NCBI GenBank assembly: GCA_947044365.1
Contig: OX345643.1
Coordinates: 1,452,501 to 1,516,500 of the forward strand
Length of the DNA: 64,000 bases
From: Petrosia ficiformis
Taxonomy: Eukaryota; Porifera; Demospongiae; Haplosclerida; Petrosiidae
Direction: 5' to 3'
Positions 12,370 through 25,400 of the stretch are shown here, piece by piece. The notes under the pieces were generated by a model. It did no database searches. It saw only the letters and a program-made list of their open reading frames with translations, and was not told where the DNA came from. A program made the position numbers and the translations under genes. Positions within the stretch are counted from its first letter, which is position 1, and the number at the start of each line of letters is the position of its first letter.

Positions 12370-13039
12370 CTAGGTCAAATATAATAATAAATTTATATAA
12401 TCACAAGTAAGCAAATAGTAATAATTTAATTATACTAGGCTATGTCGAACTATTACAATGCAATTAGCTATTGCTCACCGACTGTTCCATCTCAGCTTGC
12501 CTAGAAAACCTTTTGTCCAAGTTCCACGTTACAGAATTTTAGTAGGTGCAACCACCACTCCCACAGTGGAGGTGCAGTCAACACACCTCATAAATATAAA
12601 ATGGATACCAGAGAGTGCCTCTAATTATTATTATAACTAGCTTAATACCGCCTTCGGAGGTAAGCATAGTATGTCCTAAGTATAGTAGTAAAAACACTTT
12701 ATTCATTAGAAAATAAAGTTATGCATGATATACTGAATGATAATAAATAAATAAATAATAATAATAACCTCGCCGGGACACAAGGAAAACTAAACAGAAT
12801 GAAATAATTCAAAAGTATAGGCCTTGGCAAGGTAGAGAATAAAAACTAAATAAAATATATTAATTAGCTAAAGGGAAAGTATATAAATCGGATAAAGTCC
12901 ATGATTGGAAATTTCTTGACTTGAAAATAAAACTAGAACAACTGATGGAAGTATAGTACAGTCATTAAAGAATTATTATAACTATAATTATATATATACT
13001 AGGAAAGAATGTATTGTAATTGAACAAACTAAATGTTAC

Positions 13040-13115
13040 ATCTCTCTCAGACCGTGTTCAATCTTCTCTATACTTATCTTTCCTGATCTAAACGCCTCTT
13101 TTTTTGCCTTTTCAT
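13040..13115 (-). other. Possible 5' coding exon of the PDXDC1-like gene
   Basis: In one minus-strand frame this reads KEAFRSGKISIEKIEHGLREM, reminiscent of the human PDXDC1 N-terminus (a Leu-Glu-Lys-Ile ... Glu-Met pattern). A GTAACA donor would leave phase 2, but the exon at 12369 begins in phase 0, so another exon or a different boundary would be needed. There is no convincing start codon in this frame. Weak candidate only. Confidence 0.25.
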
Positions 13116-13207
13116 CTTATCTTTCATAATAATACAGGTTTGCATTAGGATTGTATGTAGGACTCAGTCCTACCACCAATTCACCATACAATGTACCATA
13201 CAATGTA

Positions 13208-13229
13208 CACGTGGTTTTGCGCATGCGCA
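13208..13229. promoter_or_regulatory. E-box and NRF1 palindrome in a divergent promoter
   Basis: CACGTG at 13208-13213 is followed by the perfect NRF1 palindrome TGCGCATGCGCA at 13218-13229. It lies between the PDXDC1-like gene (minus) and the ankyrin-HECT gene (plus) and is the most CpG-rich spot in the surrounding AT-rich sequence. NRF1 sites are typical of animal housekeeping and divergent promoters. Function is inferred from position and motif. Confidence 0.65.
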
Positions 13230-13309
13230 ATGCGTGACCAACGTTCTGGAATGTCATTACATAACCACACCCTACAATCAAATGTAAACAGTATAGTACA
13301 AGTAGGGCT

Positions 13310-13327
13310 ATGGCTCAGCTCAGTTGA
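13310..13327 (+). other. Five-codon upstream ORF in the HECT gene leader
   Basis: ATG GCT CAG CTC AGT TGA lies in the presumed non-coding first exon, whose donor GTGAGT starts at 13350; a 54-bp intron ends at 13403. It could lower translation from the main start at 13414. The transcription start itself is not visible. Confidence 0.35.
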
Positions 13328-13413
13328 ACAACACGGAAACAAATGCTAAGTGAGTATTTCTATATGTATTTACATGTACACTCTTTACTCTCTTTTTCTT
13401 CAGAACTTGAAAA

Positions 13414-16400
13414 ATGGCTTTTTTGGAATTGAGTGAGGAACTTTTACCAGTTAGCTGGACTCCATTACATATTGCAGCCTATCAAAATGATACCACTACA
13501 CTGGCGAAGTTTCTAGACGACAACCCTCATCAAGTGGATGTAGTGGATAAGAATCATCGAACACCTTTGCAAATAGCTTTAGAAAGCCAATATCTAGATG
13601 TAATATGTTTGTTAATAAAATATGGTGCCTCGTTTGAGCTTGCTGTGATAAACGGCCTCAAGGGGATCTCAATTTTCAACCATCCTCATTTTTTTGAGCT
13701 AGGCACTCGGCTTATTCCGTACGTTCAATTATCAGATGAATGTTTGTCTTTAGCTGCTTGTCATGCTGCCTGTCAGAATGAACCAGCCTTGATAAAGGCT
13801 ATACTAACAAGCAATAGTGATGTGTGTAATAAGCGTGATATGCTTGGGTACGCTCCTATTCATTATTCAGCAATTAGTGGTAGCACAGAATGCATGAGTG
13901 TGTTAATAAACAACAGTGCTAATCCATTCTTGACCACTAGAACTGAACATTCTAATGCATTTCACTTAGCGTGTGCACATGGAAACGTTGAAGCATTTGC
14001 CTTGCTTATAGAATCATCTGTAAACGTTTTACAAGCTTTGTCTGTTCAAGATGTTTGTGGCCGCACTCCCTTTCATATGGCCTTATATAATGAACAATGG
14101 GACATAATTGCAAACTATAAAAACATCTTCTCTTCGTTTGATAATCAAGCAGTTGATCATAATGGCCACTCACTAAAGGGTCTTCTATTTGAGCTACGAA
14201 GTCATTCCTGTATTCCTCTTTCGTTTCAAATGTTGATACCTTGCCTGTCGAAGGTAGAAGCTGATTGGTTGTTGCACAATAGTATATTAGATCAGAACGA
14301 AGACCTGATCTTATATGCTTTAACGCATAATGCTGACCCAAATTGCTTTGATTATATGCATCAAACTCCACTAATATTAGCGTCTAAACTGGGTCTAAAG
14401 ATGGCGTGTTTGTATCTTCTGGATAATGATGCTGATCAGAGCATTAAAGAATGGAATGGAATGACTGCTCTACATTACGCAGCCAAGAATGGCCATCTTG
14501 GAGTTGTATCAACTCTTGTTCAGTATCGAGGTTGTGATTGTATGTCCGAATCAATGGATCGATACACACCATTGGAATTGGCTTTGTCTAGAGGCCATCT
14601 TGATATTGCATGGGAAATGTTAAGAGTCATTGAGAGTAAAGGTCTTGCCAAAGTACATGACTGGAAGAGATTACTACCTACTTTATTGGTTGTCGCTAAC
14701 CAAGCCTTATTGGAGAAAATTTCACAGCTTTTATTCCCACAAAAGTGGGTAGAGAAGTTGTTTTCCATTGAAAAACATGAAAATAAAATGGAGGACTCTC
14801 CTGAAGGTATGCATCGACATCAGCCACACTCACATCTTAAGAGATATCGTCCTTTCCCATCATCTCCTCAAATCTTTTTGAAAGACCTCAGAAGCCGTTC
14901 AAAGGTCAGAAAAAAACAACGAGAACACAATGAAAAACTTCGAAATGATAAAACACGACAATTTGTCTCCGTATTCAAGTCTTGTGTGAAATACCCAAAA
15001 GATACTACGTACTTCAAACAAAGAGTTTCAAAGACCAGTTTTTATCCTCTTCACGAAGGCCTAAAAGGACGGAATAAAGATGGGTTCATATTTTTAGTCC
15101 AACATATAAAGAAAGCTAAACTTCTCGTTGAGTTTCTCTCTTTGAAAGATTCCACAAAAACCAGTATCGCTGAAATAGTCGTTGAAATGTTTCCTGGAGT
15201 AATTGCTGATTGTGGTATAGAAGAGTCAGTGTTCAAGTGTTTGACGAAACAGTTCCCACTATCTGAGGATGTCTCCTTCCCATGGGCACTTGTGTACCAT
15301 ATTCTATCAGGTATGATTTGGGTAGTTTCATTCCCATGCTAATAAGTGGATGACTGAGAATGAGACTACAGTTAGGTATAGTTGTTGAATTAGCATTTTT
15401 GGACTTCCCTGTTAGTCTCATTCCCAGCCGTTCATGAGTGGCTGGGAATGAGACTATGTAGTTATTGTATTAACATATAGATTGTTAGGAATTCCCAATA
15501 TATCCCTGTGATTGCATTTTTATAATTCTTTTATTATTGAGACCAGAGCATTGGGAATTGAGCTGATAATTTGGATTGCTTCAACTGGATTTCTATAACA
15601 TTTCTTGTCAATTCATCTTCAGTACAAATTAAATTCCACTTCCAATTTGTAATAAGAACATTCCATTCCTGTTAGTGACAATTCTTACTTACATACTTGA
15701 GATCTAATAACCTACTTGTTTCTATCCTTTAGTATTTTTAACCTTGCTCTGCTGTAGTATTGTTTCCCGCTGGTCTGCAGCTGTAGACCAGTTCAGCACA
15801 TATCCTTTTATGCACCAGACCCATTAATTGACAGAGCCCCACACCCCCCACCAAAATGACACTATTCCTTAATTGCATATACTTAATTACATCTACTTTT
15901 AAGTTTATCCCTGTGGAAGCAATTATAGGGATATCCCCGTGAGCCATAAACGTTATTAGTTGTCCAGACATTTTGTTATATATATACACACACACACACA
16001 GAGAAAACCTGATTATAGTAACCCTCCACTCCAACCTACACAAGGGAGGGTTAATAAAGTATTGTCATCTCACATTATTACAGTATTAGTGGCTGTATGT
16101 GTTCGTGTAGCTCTATTTATAATAGATTCACTTTCTCATATTGCAGAATGCTATTCAAGTAAAAGAATCAGTATGACTTCTCAAATGAATAAATGGTGAG
16201 ATTTGCAGTATAGTTTTGTTATTATAAATACTATTAATTTATCAATTTGTGTAGGCCAAGATGGTTATTAAACAAACATTTGAATATCTATACCAACAAG
16301 ATTGGAATATACAGTAAGTGACAGCTTTATATTTAGAGATAATTAGAACATATATGGTATTATACTTATATTACAATGCAACCCTATACCCCTGTCTACC

Positions 16401-19400
16401 CTAAATACTGCTTAGTGTAGTACCATATATACTCTAATTATTTAATGGTGGTTTAAATAAATGATTATATTAGAAGCTAACTAAACATTGGTATATGTAC
16501 CTAAGAGGAATGATAGTAACTGAAAGGCTCATAACCATAGTGGGCTAATCCAAAAATTTTGATATACCTCACTTCCAAATATGAAATATTTTCTTTAATT
16601 TGTATCTGCTTCTAAAACACATTTTGAGAAAGTTTTCATGTTAACTTGGGTATACTATAGTTATGTGGGTTAGTCCACTATGTGTTCTCAGCTCTTTAGT
16701 TGCTCTTCTTTGATACCAAATTTTAGTCAGTTTTCTGAGCTAAAGCACCACATATCTAGCATTCCAGGTATAAGGGTGGTTTTCCCATTGCCAGTAATTC
16801 TAGTACAACACAAATATATCCTTTTAGATTGTACGTGTTTATCGTTGAACTTTATAAAACCTTAAAATAACACGAGAATTAGTTATGATAAACCTACTGT
16901 ACCTAGGGAATAATTACTATTTTTGTATCAAATGAGCGCCAAGATTATAGTCCATATTCTGAATAGAGTTTCTAAAATACTCATGGTTTCTACAAACAAC
17001 GTTTTTGCTCACTTTGAGAAACCTAACAAAAGACATCGTTATCACAAGTTTCAGCCATTATTCTCAAGTTTTAATTATTTTGTAGCTGAAGAAAACTTTC
17101 AAGTTGAAATGTTTTGATAATTATCATTTTATTTAAACTCAACAAATCACACAATTAAATTATTTATCATTATATAAACCTATTTTCCTATTTACGATTC
17201 TCTTCATAGGGAATGTTGACATATATAACATTGATCAAGCAGTTGAACTTGTTCGTACTATTATAGACAGGTATGTTATTAATTGAATGGATAGATGGAT
17301 GGACAGACATTCAGATAGACGCTTACATGTACCTTCAGATGGAATGCATATATTGAATACTTGACTAATTGAGAAGCACTCTAAGAGCTGTACTTCATAT
17401 CAGGAACAGAACAATATTATTATACTGTTCATATGAACAGTACTGTATTTAAACATTACTATATTATAGTACTGTTCATAAATATAATTATATTATACTA
17501 GTACACAATTCCAGTGTTATTTTCAGTATACTATCACAGTGTACATTGTTATAATACCTACGTATGTTATACTAGTACACAATTCCAGTGTTATTTTCAG
17601 TATACTATCACAATGTACATTGTTATAATACCTACGTATGTTATACTAGAACACAATTCCAGTGTTATTTTCAGTATACAATTTAATAGCACAATTCCTA
17701 TATTCCTGTAGTGAAACTATTGATATCCACAAGCCGCTCATTCCCTATCGTTCACTGCTATACACAGCAGCAATTGATGGAGTTCCCCCATCTCTTTTGG
17801 AAGCACTCATCCATAATGGTACATCCCTTGATCTCACTGCCACCTTCCATGTCACGATGTTTAGTAAATATTATAGTGTCCAAAGAGAAAGGTTAACTAT
17901 ATATTATATAATATGACTTTAAATAGAAAATTGAAGATATTAGACAAATATAACCACACCCCTTCCTTTACCCCTCTAATATGCCCTGTCCAGTTAACTT
18001 AAACTAAAACCCTTTTAGTAAGCCTAACATTATTTTAGTTAATTATAACTAAACATTTGAAAAACTAAGCATACTATACATGTACATGTACCTACATGTG
18101 TATAACTAAAAGTAGCAATTTTGTCAAACTAAAGCAAAACTATTGATAATATTTATTCTTATTCTTTAGGTTTCCATTAACAGAAACTTTAAAACGTGGA
18201 TACTATCAACAAGCTAGATTATTACTAGAATACGGAGATTTAACATCAATATTGACATCCTCCTCCTCCTCCTCCTCCTCCTCCTCCTCTTTGACTTCTA
18301 AAAGTGAAGATGAAGAGAGTGCAGTAAGTACTAATGAGAGGGTAAGCGTGTTTTTTGAAGAGTTGATATTCGCTCTGCAACACGTTTTTGCTACTAAAGA
18401 ATTCTTGCTTGCCGAAGAGATAATTAAACAGCTATCCAGTGGAAAGTTTGAAGAGCTTCTTCTCTCTGATCATGGAATGAGGTTCTTATTTCTGTGTCTT
18501 TCATGCGAAGAGGGCTTTAATTTGGGTAGTCACCTATTAGAGGGGTATTTAGATTTACTAGCATATAATATTTGTCAATATCATGACAGTATTATGAATG
18601 AGCAAGAAGAAGCAGCGTATTCAGATTGGCCATCTTTGCAACTCGGAATGCTTAGAAAACTATCATTAGTTATTAATGGTCATTACTCTTATGACCATTG
18701 CCATCTTTCTCAATTAACGGAACTAGTTTCATTGTGCATAGTAGCTCAAAGTTTAAATCCTAGCACCTCAATTCTTAGTGGTCTATGTAGCCAAGGTCAT
18801 TATAATGCTGTTAGATTAATTCTTAATCGAACGAACTCACTCAAAGAAGGGAATTTCTTGATGTATTGTGCAGCTGTTGGAGGTCATTTAGATGTTATGA
18901 AGGTGTTACTGGAATCAGGTATATCTCCAGATGATGAAGGATTGAAATGGCCTCCAGCTCTTGGTTTTCTAATATATCTTTACTATGCTCCTACCAAGTT
19001 TCATCACAAAAGCAGATTGATGTATAATGATAGGGGCATACCCGATAAATACTTTTCCTATGAATTAAAACCATATCTATTGCCATATTGCTCTTATAGC
19101 CATCTTTATGAAATTTCTTCCGAAATAGAAGAGTTCATAGAGATACTAGACAATTCTTTTAAATCAATTACCAATTTTGTTAATCCTGTTATTATTATTA
19201 AGCTTTTGCTGTCCATTCCAGATCTTAGTCCATTATCACAGATAGTTGATGTAATAATAGAAAATTGCATTTCCAGTTTATCTAGACCGTCTAACGTTAA
19301 TAAAATAGATGAAGTTTTTAGAAGGTTAACAAATGCGGTTTATAGTATTACAGATTTTGCACTACTCTCTGTGTCCATGTATCATGACCACCCATCACCG

Positions 19401-22400
19401 GAACTCTACAATAGAGTGTTGACGTGCATTTCTGCTTTAGCTCCACCATGCGATCCTGCAATGGCTGTCAAGCTTGGTTATCTGGATGTTTTAAAATCAT
19501 CAATAGCTGGTCAGAAAGGTTATTTTAACACCGAAAGAGACCAAACAATCCATTGGAGATATATTTTTGGCAAATGGCACGATGCATTGGCTAGAGTAAT
19601 ACGTATGGGGCGTGCTGACCTTGCTCGATTTTTACTCAAAGAGTTGAAGAAACTTGATGGTTTTCAGAATGTAATGGATTTACGATGCCTGCTTAGCTAC
19701 ACAGTTGGGAGAACTGATAGTGACTTAGAGTTACTTCAAGAACTGTTAAAACTCAATCCAGATCAGTCAGCTCTTAGATCAAGTTGTGAAGTAGCTGCAA
19801 AGAATGGTAACATTGAGGCTCTAAGAGTGTTATTAGCACACTATAGCTCTGTTCCTAAATCAGATATTCCTTTGTTCTTGTCTACAGCTGCTCGGGCTGA
19901 AAAGGTTGATGTAATCGAGTTCTTCAACAATACCGAATACATTGAATGTCTTACTAGTGCAGAATTCACTAACAAAAATGCTATTTTTTGGACAATAGTT
20001 TTAAAATCAGCTGTCCAACATGGCCACGAAAAACTTGCTTTACTGGCAGTAGGTAATCTTCCATTTTCTCAATTTAGCTCTCTCCCTGCTTGGACTCACT
20101 ACCCGAGACTGATCTATGATATTTGTTGGTGGGGAATGGTTGATGTCTTGGAAGGATTATGTGTTGAAGATTCTGGAATATTTTTTGCAAAGGTAGAAGG
20201 GCTTACTCCATTTCATGCTGGTTTGTGCAATGGACATATTGGCAAGCTATCAGCTTTGGATGCTTTCCCTGTGTTACTGAAAAACTTTGATATCAATGAA
20301 ATTATCGAAAAGATATCTGACCAAGAGCCTCTGACACCTCTACAAATTTTAGAACATTCTTGTTGCGGTTGGTCCCAAAGAGCTTTCTCCAGCTCGGATG
20401 GTTTTACTGACTCAGAACATGGGCAGACTTTACACACTCAATCTTATAATTTAAAATCTAGCCCAATGATTTCCATCTTTTTACAAGCACTCGTAAACGG
20501 AGTCCAGAGAACTGTCGAGGCATTTTTGTCCACGTGGGGCAGTCAGGCTGGAGGAGTGATTTATTATTTGTGTAAGAAGTTTCGCATTGATGTAGTAAGT
20601 ATAGCCATCATAGGGGGCAATGCCAATATACTTAACACAATCTTGCAACTTCTTTACAAATCACAGGTTGTTGATGAAGTCTTACTTGTATCAACATTCA
20701 GAATAGCTCTCCTGAAAGATAATGTAGATATGTTAAGACAGTTGAAAATGTTTGCGAATGTGGAACCACTCTCGCAGTATATGCTTAACAGCAAGACAGG
20801 TGAGACAATACTTCATTTAGTAGCTCAATATGCACAGTCTCCAGAAGCAGCTCAAGTGATGATAGAAATGGTTTCAAATCATCTCCCTCAACTAAACACC
20901 CTCAAAGATAAACAAGGCATGATGGCTTTAGAATGTGCTGTAAGACTGGGGAAAAGCTATGTCGTTTCAAGGCTCATTTGTTCGTCTTCACAAATCCCCC
21001 AAAAGGTAAAGACAATGTTACTGAAAGCTAAAGGTTGGTTTCAGCTTATGATGGCTCATAATAGTACACTTCAGTTAGATACAGAGATTACTGTTAATGT
21101 CAACCATCTTGAAGGCATTAGGATTCGAGATTTTAGTGTGAAAAAGCTTTATGAATCTGTAAAGAATTGCCATCCAGTAATGGCTGACTGCATGTTACAA
21201 GCAAGTTGTGGAGAGCTTCCTTTGAATGGGTTTGCAAATGGGAACACGTCTGTTCCAAACCCAGCATCAGATTACTGGAATGGGGATGGTGGTGGTACAT
21301 CCTCATCAGTAAACTGGAACAGGGATAAGTTAAAAGAGTTTGTCGACAAAGATCAGGCAATACAATGGCTGAAAAGAGGTCACGGTGATCACTTGGTGTC
21401 TGTAATTCAACACATGATATCAACAGATGAAATAGATTTGCTCCGTTTAATTGATATCGAACAAGTTTTTCAATTGGCATGCTCAATGCCTGCTCTTGGA
21501 ATAGTCAAATGTCTTCTTGATATAAAGGACCATTTACCAGCTCTTAACAAACGGACTGTTATTACTAATGGCTTTGTAACAGCCATTGGCATGGGTCATT
21601 TAGACACAGCAGCTTGTATAATGAATAGTAGTACAAGTGGAACCACACAGTTGAAGGCTGCTGTGCGTAATGTAGCTACAATCTCTGATCTTGTTTGGTT
21701 GATATTTTTCGGCAAACCAAAAGATATCGCCCAAAGTATTTGTAGTCCAAGACCTCGATCAGATTCACGTGTTTTGTTGTCACAAGTTTGGCTGATGCAT
21801 GAATTTGGTCCATATCAACTCCAGCTGTTGCAAGATAGATTGAGGCCAAGCCTACAGCTAATGGAAACATGTAATGTGAGACTAAATGAGGATGACGATG
21901 ATGATGAGACATGCTTGTCAGTAGACTATTCCAGTTTCATTAGTCTAGTATCAGATGCATGCCCCCTATATCGACCTGTTGTTATACATGCAACCTGTGT
22001 CAGTCAGTTATTACCAATGTGGCAATACCCCCCGTCATATTCACTCCCTAATCTCCATGAAGGTGGCCGAGTTTCTCTTTCCTGCGTGCCCCATCCAACC
22101 TCACCTCAGCATATTAGTAGCAGTTACTATGGCAACATTATACTCTCCTATGACTCAACAACAAATGTCTTCCATTGGCCTGCAGTGGAAATTCCCAAAC
22201 AGTCTGAGCAGATAGCTAAATTATCGGTTGGTCCTCTCTTTGCTATTAAACCTGAAATCATTATATCAGACTGTATCGACCATTACATCAAACAGGCAAA
22301 ACTAGCCTACCCAGTTCAAGTAAACCTCAGTCAACTCAGCGAATACTATTCGCTAGACACTGGGATTAAAGATTTCAGTACACTAAACAATGCTATTTTA

Positions 22401-25400
22401 CAGTGTGTTGGAGATGTACTAAGTACATTACAATTGGCCTCCATTCCAGCAGCTCTGTACTCTGAGGCAGGAGTCCTTCCTAATGATTTTAAAAACTATT
22501 ATAGATACTATGCGTTTATGTTCAAACTCAAAAATATAATTTCTTCAGTAACAGTTAGCTTTGATGTTAGCATGAGCGAGGAAGTATCAGTGAGTATTAC
22601 TGATACTAGAGACATGGATGTTAACATTCATTTAGAATTGGGACAGGAGCTAGATTTCATTCCTCCTTTGTCTTCTAAAATTCTTCAAGAAATAGCAGTT
22701 TGCTTGTTATCAGCTGAAGTTTGTAATCTTGACAAAAAGCTATCGGATTTCATTGGACTACAAGTATATCCAAACCGCACAGGCATTTGGTATCAAGATA
22801 GTGATGATGAATTAGTACCATCATTTCACGTCTCAATAGACCATGTTTATATTTTAAAGTTCCTTCCATTAATTAAGAAATTCCTCAACTACTTCTTCAA
22901 AAGTTTAGCCTCCATTGGAAAACCTGTCAGAGATCTTACCACAAGTGGAGAGAGTTTTAATTTAGTTCTAAAACGAGATGTTTCGCAAACCTGTTTTGAT
23001 GTCACCAATTCAACATTAACTTTATCGATACTCGATACTGTTCCTCATAAGGCAAAATTAATTTTAGCTAAACTTCTCAAGCAAGTCACCCATAAACTCA
23101 ATTTGACAGAGACTATAGCTCACCTTCCTATTGCAGTCACTAGTTGTATTAATCCTAGCGACAATATAAGCTTCTTTACATATCTACCACATGGACAAGA
23201 GAATGGGATTGCCAAAATGTGTAATATACAAGACACTGTGTTGTACGACTCCACTGTAAATGTTAAAGTAATTAAAAATCCACAGACCCCTTCTTGTGAT
23301 GAATATGTAGTTTCGGCACGTGTCCTTTCAATTCCAGTCATAGGTAGCCCTTTGAAGCTTAAGCATGATAAAACTACTGTAGCACAAAATATGACATCAA
23401 TGAAGAATATTTTTATATCTGATGTAGGCAGTAATATCGAGTTCTTTGTATCTCATCCTAATGGTGGTTGCACAAGTAAACCCAGACTCGTTTTACCGGA
23501 CTATCCTGTATGTAAGCATATTGGTCTACCTGGTGAACGCAAAGAGAAGATTCCAACCTCTGGATTAGTTCACTACTTGAGTTACATACCAGATTGTGGT
23601 GTTAGTAATGGAAAAATGATTTATCACTTTTCATGTGCTCCTGAACCAATACAGCTCAAGATTGTGTCTGAGAAGAAAGTAGATGTTTGTGCTAATGTGA
23701 AATGTATTTCCATAGGAAGTGGTGTTTATAAAGTGTCTCTCTTCTCTACCTCAGCCTTGTCGTGTTCTCTGTTAGCCGGATGTAGTTTTTGCCAATGTGC
23801 TCTGAGAATCCACGAACAAGGCACATTCTCATTCCTACGTCACTTTCAGTTTCTGAGTGGATCTGTCTGTCCAAAGCAATGTCGTGTATTCAAAAATCCT
23901 TTAATGAAGAAATGTCTTCATAAAATCAGGTTAACTGCCGGAAATAAACTGAATCTATTTTTGAATACAAGAGATCGCTATGGTAACCAGCATTTCATGG
24001 CTCCGGATGAGAAACTACCAGATGTGTTTGTACGTAGAAATTCAAAGATACCTTGTAAATTGAAGCTACATCATTCATCCAATCTGATTGAGCTAGAATC
24101 GTCTCCATTGACTGTTGAAGGCTTGCATCATTTAGTTATAAACGTTGATAATGAAGAATGGGAAATTGTTGCTATTGATGTCAAAAGTGCTAAGCTGTGT
24201 CCACGAGAGTGTGTGTTTGAAAACTTATTGGGAGGAGCTGAATCATTGGAAATTCCCAGATCCGGTCGAGTTGTACATGTGTGTCTGTTTGTTAGTCTTT
24301 ATGATGAGTTTCGTAATCCATGCAAGTCAAAAATGTACTATCATGATTTTCAAGGTCAAGTAAAAACTGCCGATGGAAAAGAAACGAAAACAATTTGTGC
24401 TCAACCGTACGATAATAACAAGATTGTATTCGATTTATATTTACGTGATAAATCCTATAAATATCTCGACATAACTGTAAAAAATCACTCTATCTTTAAT
24501 TCTCCGATTCTCCTAACATATTCTGATCGAGCTCCTTTTAAAACACGCTATGGAGAGCTAATGAGACAATGTCATAAATATCAGAATGGGTATACTCCCA
24601 CACTTACTATTAAAAGGAAGAGTGTTCTAGAGAGTGCTATTGTAGAGTTGCATACTTCGTACTTCTTTAAAACTATTCGAATTAGATTCGATGATGAGCC
24701 TGGTATTGATGATGGAGGCTTATGCAGGTGAGACATGTATGGATGGATGGATGGATGAATGGATCGTTGGATGGATGGGTAGTTGGATGGCAAATGGATG
24801 GATGGATGAATGGATTGATGGATGGATGGATGGATGGATGACTGGATGGATGGATAGATAGTTGGATGGATTGATGGATGGATGGATGGATGGACAAATG
24901 GACAGATGGCTAGACGAATGAACGGATGGACGGATTAACAGACAGACGAATGGATGGATGGATTGATGGATGGATGGATGGATGGCAAATGGATGGATGG
25001 ATCATGGATGGTTGGATGGATGGATGGATGGATGGATGGATGGATGGATGGATGGATGGATGGATGGCAAATCGATGAATGGATGGATGGATGGATGGAT
25101 AGATAATTGGATGGATTGATGGAAGGATGGATTGACAAATGGACAGATGGACGGATGAATGAATGGATGGACAGATTAACAGACAGATGGTTGGGGTGAT
25201 GGATGAATGAATGGATAAGATATTATTGTATTGTTAAACCGTCTTGTATCTTTCTATACAGAGAGTTTTTTCATCTGCTTTCACAAGATATTGTCAATCC
25301 CCAGTTTGCACTGTTTCAAGCCACACCTACTGGTCTATACAGACCTAACAGAAACTCTTCCGTCAATTCTAATCACTTGATATACTTCAACTTTTTTGGA

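Noticed and set aside
14006..14371. 121-aa ORF antisense to the ankyrin exon
   Set aside because: A shadow of a well-supported coding exon; no domain and no splice context.
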